64,000 nt of DNA. It comes from Hofstenia miamia (Eukaryota > Xenacoelomorpha > Acoela). A program made the translations under genes and the position numbers. Each line of letters starts with the position of its first letter. Within the stretch, counting starts at the first letter, position 1. The stretch covers positions 5,641,744 through 5,705,743 of the forward strand of contig SCFE01000001.1 in NCBI GenBank assembly GCA_004352715.1, written 5' to 3'. Of this stretch, positions 61,407 to 64,000 are shown piece after piece. A model generated the notes under the pieces. That model was not told where the DNA came from. It saw only the letters and a program-made list of their open reading frames with translations, and made no database searches.

Positions 61407-61994
61407 TAATATATATATATATTTATATATATGTATATATATTTATATATATATATATATATTTATATACATCCATATATATATATATATATATATTTAT
61501 ATAGATCCATATATATATATATATATATATATATACTTAGTATTTTAAATATTTTCATATTTGCGTAAACAAATGCTAGTTTGTAGACGCTATGTACATT
61601 TCTATGTATTTCAAGCATGAATAAGAAGCGTTTATAAAATAATAGCGTGGTAATTATAATATTATTTTATTTTTATCTCTTATATAAACAACCTACATTG
61701 GTCCTATTGAAATTGAAGTTAATTTTTTTTATTTTAAAAATTTTTTAGTTTCTATGACGATTGTTGGAGTACTTAATGCAATGAAATACATACTTCATAT
61801 AAAATTCTAAGTTGTCCAGCTTCTCCCCAGTTGTCTGTCTCATCGGCCATTCGCATGAGTTTTTTTGACCGCGTGGAGACATTGCGTTTGCTAATTCCAA
61901 GTGGTCCAGTACCAAACTTGGTATTGATCACATTTGATGATGAGACGACATCTCCATCGGTAGTTGTTTCTATTGTTGTAGTGGTTACCTCCAT
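42507..61994 (-). CDS. Paramyosin gene, 16 exons identified (3' tail exon missing)
   Basis: This gene encodes the invertebrate thick-filament core protein, an alpha-helical coiled-coil rod that assembles with myosin. The exons sum to 2655 bp (885 codons) with matching phases at every junction. The order is a Ser/Thr-rich non-helical head (residues 1-60) followed by an unbroken heptad rod. Paramyosin landmarks are in their usual order: [124 protein letters not shown]. Length and spacing match nematode paramyosin through the C-terminal region, and there is no myosin motor. Myosin rod or catchin were considered, but the N-terminal paramyosin rod start argues against them. Introns, up to 5.5 kb, carry transposons. 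It appears functional. Confidence 0.95.
42727..42971. mobile_element. Short TIR-like interspersed element in paramyosin intron 15
   Basis: Ends ATACATCCC and (reverse complement) ATACGTCCC. Internal GAGGGAC words repeat. The right 80 bp match 16877-16975. It ends only about 50 bp from exon 15. Confidence 0.55.
43021..43203 (-). CDS. Paramyosin exon 15
   Basis: Sixty-one residues with [20 protein letters not shown], ending [11 protein letters not shown] at a weak donor GTATTTTTTT. The donor choice is supported because the join to exon 16 gives the same residue spacing as nematode paramyosin. The C-terminal dozen residues, including a Pro, are unlike a regular coiled coil. Confidence 0.8.
43279..43473 (-). 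CDS. Paramyosin exon 14
   Basis: Sixty-five residues with [16 protein letters not shown] and [17 protein letters not shown], highly conserved near the rod C-terminus. An unusual Gly-rich EGEGDGGKG replaces the usual EAEAAALKGG-type turn. Donor GTAAGT. Confidence 0.95.
43490..44320 (-). other. Paramyosin intron 13
   Basis: About 0.85 kb. A GC-rich motif patch at 44205-44280 has GGGCCGG, GGTCCGGACCGGTCC words. No ORF is supported. Confidence 0.5.
44329..44517 (-). CDS. Paramyosin exon 13
   Basis: Sixty-three residues from [18 protein letters not shown] to ADERFRK. Donor GTAGGA, phase 0-0. Confidence 0.93.
45531..45604 (-). repeat. 37-bp tandem duplication of an exon end and splice donor
   Basis: 45531-45567 repeats 45568-45604 almost exactly, covering the 3' end of exon 12 and its GTAATTAAT donor. 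Use of the distal donor would read VINK then a stop. Confidence 0.9.
45577..45705 (-). CDS. Paramyosin exon 12
   Basis: Forty-three residues from [17 protein letters not shown] to RSNYEK. Donor GTAATT at 45576, phase 0-0. The exon's last 28 bases and the donor are tandemly duplicated just downstream (45531-45567). Confidence 0.93.
45706..50679 (-). other. Paramyosin intron 11, with misassembled transposon region
   Basis: About 5 kb containing the Tc1/mariner copy and seven contigs joined by single n's in a wrong order (see findings). The real intron is shorter, because about 420 bp are duplicated contig ends. Confidence 0.75.
46980..49500 (-). mobile_element. Tc1/mariner transposon, split by contig misordering
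   Basis: The inverted termini CATGGGCTACCATAAGTTTT (46980) and, in reverse complement, CAGTGGGCTACCATAAGTTT (49500) are each flanked by TA. The minus-strand transposase starts near 49370 ([23 protein letters not shown]), then [11 protein letters not shown] (linker), [15 protein letters not shown] and [12 protein letters not shown] (first Asp). This reads straight on from the right part into the left part as [20 protein letters not shown]. Next are [12 protein letters not shown], a frameshifted EDETPCHTS (second Asp) and the Glu region [14 protein letters not shown], ending at 47085. Without the misplaced contig (47642-48855) it is about 1.25 kb, a normal size. Frameshifts make it inactive. 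Confidence 0.8.
50680..50872 (-). CDS. Paramyosin exon 11
   Basis: 193 bp with [20 protein letters not shown], matching the conserved KKKxxxQIxELExxLDxAN block. Donor GTACAT. It lies 69 bp beyond the contig join at 50611, so it is intact. Confidence 0.93.
51263..51351 (-). CDS. Paramyosin exon 10
   Basis: 89 bp, [18 protein letters not shown] to QLESA plus two bases. Donor GTAAGT, phase 2 end. Confidence 0.92.
51425..51576 (-). CDS. Paramyosin exon 9
   Basis: 152 bp completing a Val codon, then [15 protein letters not shown] to NLAAETAK. It includes [20 protein letters not shown]. Donor GTAATT. Confidence 0.93.
51918..52134 (-). CDS. Paramyosin exon 8
   Basis: 217 bp from [14 protein letters not shown] to RDNKLLQ plus one base. 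Donor GTATGC, ends in phase 1, completed by exon 9. Confidence 0.93.
52135..54057 (-). other. Paramyosin intron 7
   Basis: A 1.9-kb intron. A GC-richer patch at about 52890-53100 stands out but matches nothing I know; no ORF is supported. Confidence 0.6.
54058..54198 (-). CDS. Paramyosin exon 7
   Basis: Forty-seven residues from [16 protein letters not shown] to ELEIER. Donor GTAAGC, phase 0-0. The next intron is 1.9 kb. Confidence 0.95.
54304..54492 (-). CDS. Paramyosin exon 6
   Basis: Sixty-three residues containing [18 protein letters not shown], one of the clearest paramyosin signatures. Donor GTAATT, phase 0-0. Confidence 0.95.
54600..54845 (-). CDS. Paramyosin exon 5
   Basis: Eighty-two residues from [12 protein letters not shown] to IASTDGK. 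It has the same length as exon 4. Donor GTAAGA, phase 0-0. Confidence 0.95.
55033..55278 (-). CDS. Paramyosin exon 4
   Basis: Eighty-two residues from [15 protein letters not shown] to NDLLISQK. It corresponds to the rod segment with the [13 protein letters not shown] block seen in paramyosins. Donor GTAAAT, phase 0-0. Confidence 0.95.
55813..55899 (-). CDS. Paramyosin exon 3
   Basis: Twenty-nine residues ([20 protein letters not shown]...), acceptor TTTAG, donor GTAAGT, phase 0-0. Confidence 0.92.
56281..56337 (-). CDS. Paramyosin exon 2
   Basis: Nineteen residues beginning the rod ([13 protein letters not shown]). Acceptor TTTTAG, donor GTAAAA, phase 0-0. Intron 1 upstream is 5.5 kb. Confidence 0.9.
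56362..56432. repeat. (TA)n/(TTTA)n microsatellite in intron 1
   Basis: Two TA runs separated by a TTTATTTATTTA stretch, right beside the acceptor of exon 2. Confidence 0.9.
56440..58730. other. Paramyosin intron 1, distal part: nothing recognised
   Basis: AT-rich intronic DNA without a repeat family or coding signal that I can name. Confidence 0.5.
58744..59059. mobile_element. MITE with TIRs, GAGCCGAGC sub-repeats and a 10-bp target duplication
   Basis: The 316-bp element begins AGACTTGCCAACGAGCCGAG. It ends in its imperfect complement (reading back AGACTTGGAAACGAGCC). It is bounded by ATGTTACATC (58734-58743) and ATGTTCCATC (59060-59069), a target duplication with one mismatch. The interior repeats GAGCC and GAGCCGAGC words near both ends. 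A 9-11-bp duplication would suit a Mutator-like source, but the superfamily is inference. Confidence 0.75.
59070..61180. other. Paramyosin intron 1, middle part: nothing recognised
   Basis: AT-rich intronic DNA. Short open frames are not supported by motifs. Confidence 0.5.
61200..61535. repeat. Cluster of (TA)n microsatellites near paramyosin exon 1
   Basis: Several TA runs with TTTATA, CATATA interruptions. They produce a spurious Ile/Tyr ORF. The cluster lies 0.26-0.6 kb inside intron 1. Confidence 0.95.
61794..61994 (-). CDS. Paramyosin exon 1 (start codon, head domain)
   Basis: ATG at 61994-61992 in context AAATAATGGAGG. It encodes 67 residues, from [15 protein letters not shown] to GQLRILYE, a Ser/Thr-rich head. 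The donor GTATGT follows at 61793. The frame continues upstream only with a non-ATG codon, so this ATG is the best start. Confidence 0.85.
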
Positions 61995-64000
61995 TATTTC
62001 TGCGTTCTTCACCAAAGTTTGAAGATATAGTTATTTGAAACTGCGCCTTACGCCCGCGTAATGACTGTTTGTAAATCGACACTTGTTATCGCGTTGACCT
62101 CAGCGGTTAGAACGCATTCTGGAATGTTTCGAAATGGAAATAGATTGGGAAATAATATCTATTCGTGAAATATCCATGCAGGTGTGGTAAGTCTCAAAGG
62201 AATAAATTGTGACAAAATATGGTCTCCTGCATTTCGGCAGTGTTGTAAATATTTAGTTTATTTACTTATAGAGGGTAAGGTACGGCATGCATTCTAAATG
62301 TTTATCATTATCAGTAAGCTTCCCAACTACATATGACCAAGGCCCCAGACAGCTTCAACTTTCACTCAAACTATTTAGTTCTTACCCTAATAAATCATAG
62401 AAATGGAGGCCATTGTTAGACAAACAACGATAACTGGCACATGCATGATGGAAATCGTAAACAAAAAATGCACTAAGCTGTTGATGGCAATGGTTTACAT
62501 TTTATTTGATTATATGTTAATACTGTCTAGCAAAAACGGTTGTCTAGGGAAAGAAATGATTAAATGTATAAAATAATTCCTTAAACTTGTGTTTAAAGCT
62601 GACGTTAATCCAACTAGAGCGTAACTATAAACATAATCAGTATGAATGCTAACACAGCAGTTAATTCAAAAATATTTTAAGTAGCTGCAGTAAAAACCAG
62701 TAAAAATATGTTATTGTTCATTTTAGCGTGTGATTAGCAAATCTGTGATATAATATGAAATATTAAAATATATGTCATTGCATTGTACGCAATTCTTATG
62801 GAATGCTTTTAAAATGTGTGATTCCTCGTGATTTTTGGATAAACAGGATTTTGAGTTGAGTCTAAAAAAATCTAAAAAAACAGATCTTTATAAAAAATGA
62901 TTTTTGTAAAAATTTTTGTACATGGAGTAGCGCGACAATACATGAGGAAGAATTTCACTCAAAAGCTTAGAAAAATATTTGCCGTGACCGTATTCTCTGA
63001 AAAGAGTCATTCAAAAAAATACTTTATTACACACATACGGTATACTCAAAAGAGACATTTCAATTACAACAACTCTGTATAATCTTATCATACGAATCAT
63101 GCGTCAGACAACGAGGCGTATGCAATCTATATTTCACACTGGATATATTTAGATATATCATTCTTTCGTTGACGCCTTAATCCCCGATGGCTTTTACCTA
63201 GAATAATGAAGAGTTTCTGATTTTAGTTGTTGATATTTCGATTCTTTAAAAGCTAAAATTTATTACCTAATATTTAATTAAGGGTATGTTCAGACTATCG
63301 ATTTTTATCGTCTGTCAATATATCAAAACCAATAGCCTGAATAATCCCGCCAATTTTTTGCGAAATGATCAGATTGCTGCTATCTGATAATTTAATAGCT
63401 GATAAACATAAATGGCTTCTATTATATTAAAAGTTATGTTTTATTGCTACTTAAGTTCAATTCTAAGAGCCAACGGTTACCAAAAGCCCATTATTGAATT
63501 TGAAATGTTAAAACGTCGAACTTCAATCGGTTGTTTACATAGTTATTAATTTCTATAGCTGTTCATCAAAAATAATTGTTAGTTAGTAAATCGATTCTAG
63601 ATAATCTATCGTCTATCTAAAATCGATAATTATCAATAAACATTTCAAAAATATTTTTTGTTGCAAGCAGTTGTACAGCTGATTCTGAAACAAAATTTTC
63701 TACTGAATTTTAATGTAAAGTTCAATTTTTATGTAGACGCCAATTTTTTACGCAATTTTGAATCTTTTTGATTCTCAATTTAGCATATCTTAGGCTAAGT
63801 ATTCCAAGAAAAAACATAAAAACGTAAAGTAATATAAATATTTTGTGTACTACATCTCTACATTAAAAAATTTAATCAAAATACTTAGTTATTAAAAACA
63901 ATCTTTTTTGCAACTCCGCCTCGGGTATGCTCCTCTTAAGGCCCAACAAGAATTTGCCAACATATTGCAGTTCCATTTGCACCTATATCTTTTTTCAAAA
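61995..64000. other. Upstream region of paramyosin; no gene recognised
   Basis: This should contain the paramyosin 5' UTR and promoter. A GC-richer block at 62020-62125 directly precedes the ATG and probably is the 5' UTR or core promoter. It includes a CATTCCAG word (on the minus strand, about 62123-62130) that could equally be a TEAD-type site or a splice acceptor. At 63290-63650, GTTCAGACTATCGATTTTTA and later ATCGATAATTATC words hint at a degraded inverted-repeat element. Nothing else was recognised. Confidence 0.4.

Noticed and set aside
61291-61548. Ile/Tyr-rich ORF
   Set aside because: A translation of (TA)n microsatellites; not a protein.
42507-61994. Myosin heavy chain rod or mollusc catchin/myorod
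   Set aside because: The N-terminal rod start, exon content and overall length follow paramyosin, and no motor domain precedes it.
61995-62015. Upstream extension of the paramyosin start (VKNAEI...)
   Set aside because: The extension has no ATG; the first in-frame ATG is at 61994.

Overview
The window is nuclear DNA from an invertebrate animal. It is strongly AT-rich, has GT-AG introns and (TA)n microsatellites, and is dominated by transposable-element debris. It carries a paramyosin gene, which is typical of invertebrate muscle and absent from vertebrates. I could not fix the phylum. Nothing prokaryotic or viral was seen. Assembly marks are visible: three N-runs (12206-12501, 16351-16876, 39644-40441) and several single n's, most of which sit at contig joins.

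Three host genes are supported. HSCB (20462-21070, +) encodes the mitochondrial Fe-S co-chaperone in one exon. A TMEM42-like four-helix membrane protein gene follows at 22980-23384 (+). A near-complete paramyosin gene fills 42507-61994 on the minus strand. I resolved 16 exons (885 codons, phases consistent at every junction) from the non-helical head to near the C-terminus. Only the last short tail exon is missing.

The rest is mobile DNA. 33-3912 is a foldback element with a CR1/Jockey-like LINE inserted in its left arm. 4029-5064 is a Penelope-like element (RT plus GIY-YIG) with an inverted piece of itself at the 5' end. 5600-6945 is a second foldback of related sequence. 7040-10460 holds a DDE-transposase relic and terminal-repeat fragments. 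10630-13290 is a LINE with a 0.54-kb assembly duplication. 14400-18500 has MITEs, a motif-rich repeat and a pogo/Tigger relic. 26280-33400 is a nest in which one LINE (+) splits another LINE (-), whose ORF1 carries a tandem duplication and abuts a Penelope 3' end. 37388-41005 holds a transposase C-terminus, a compositionally odd stretch and a Tc1 element.

Paramyosin introns carry further insertions: a second Tc1/mariner copy in intron 11, a 316-bp MITE with a 10-bp target duplication in intron 1, and an element beside exon 15. Single-n overlaps show that the contigs between 46980 and 50872 are in the wrong order. Re-pairing them makes the intron-11 transposon whole. I found no convincing new biochemical system; the most interesting signals are structural (foldbacks, nested insertions, a duplicated splice donor, scaffold mis-ordering).
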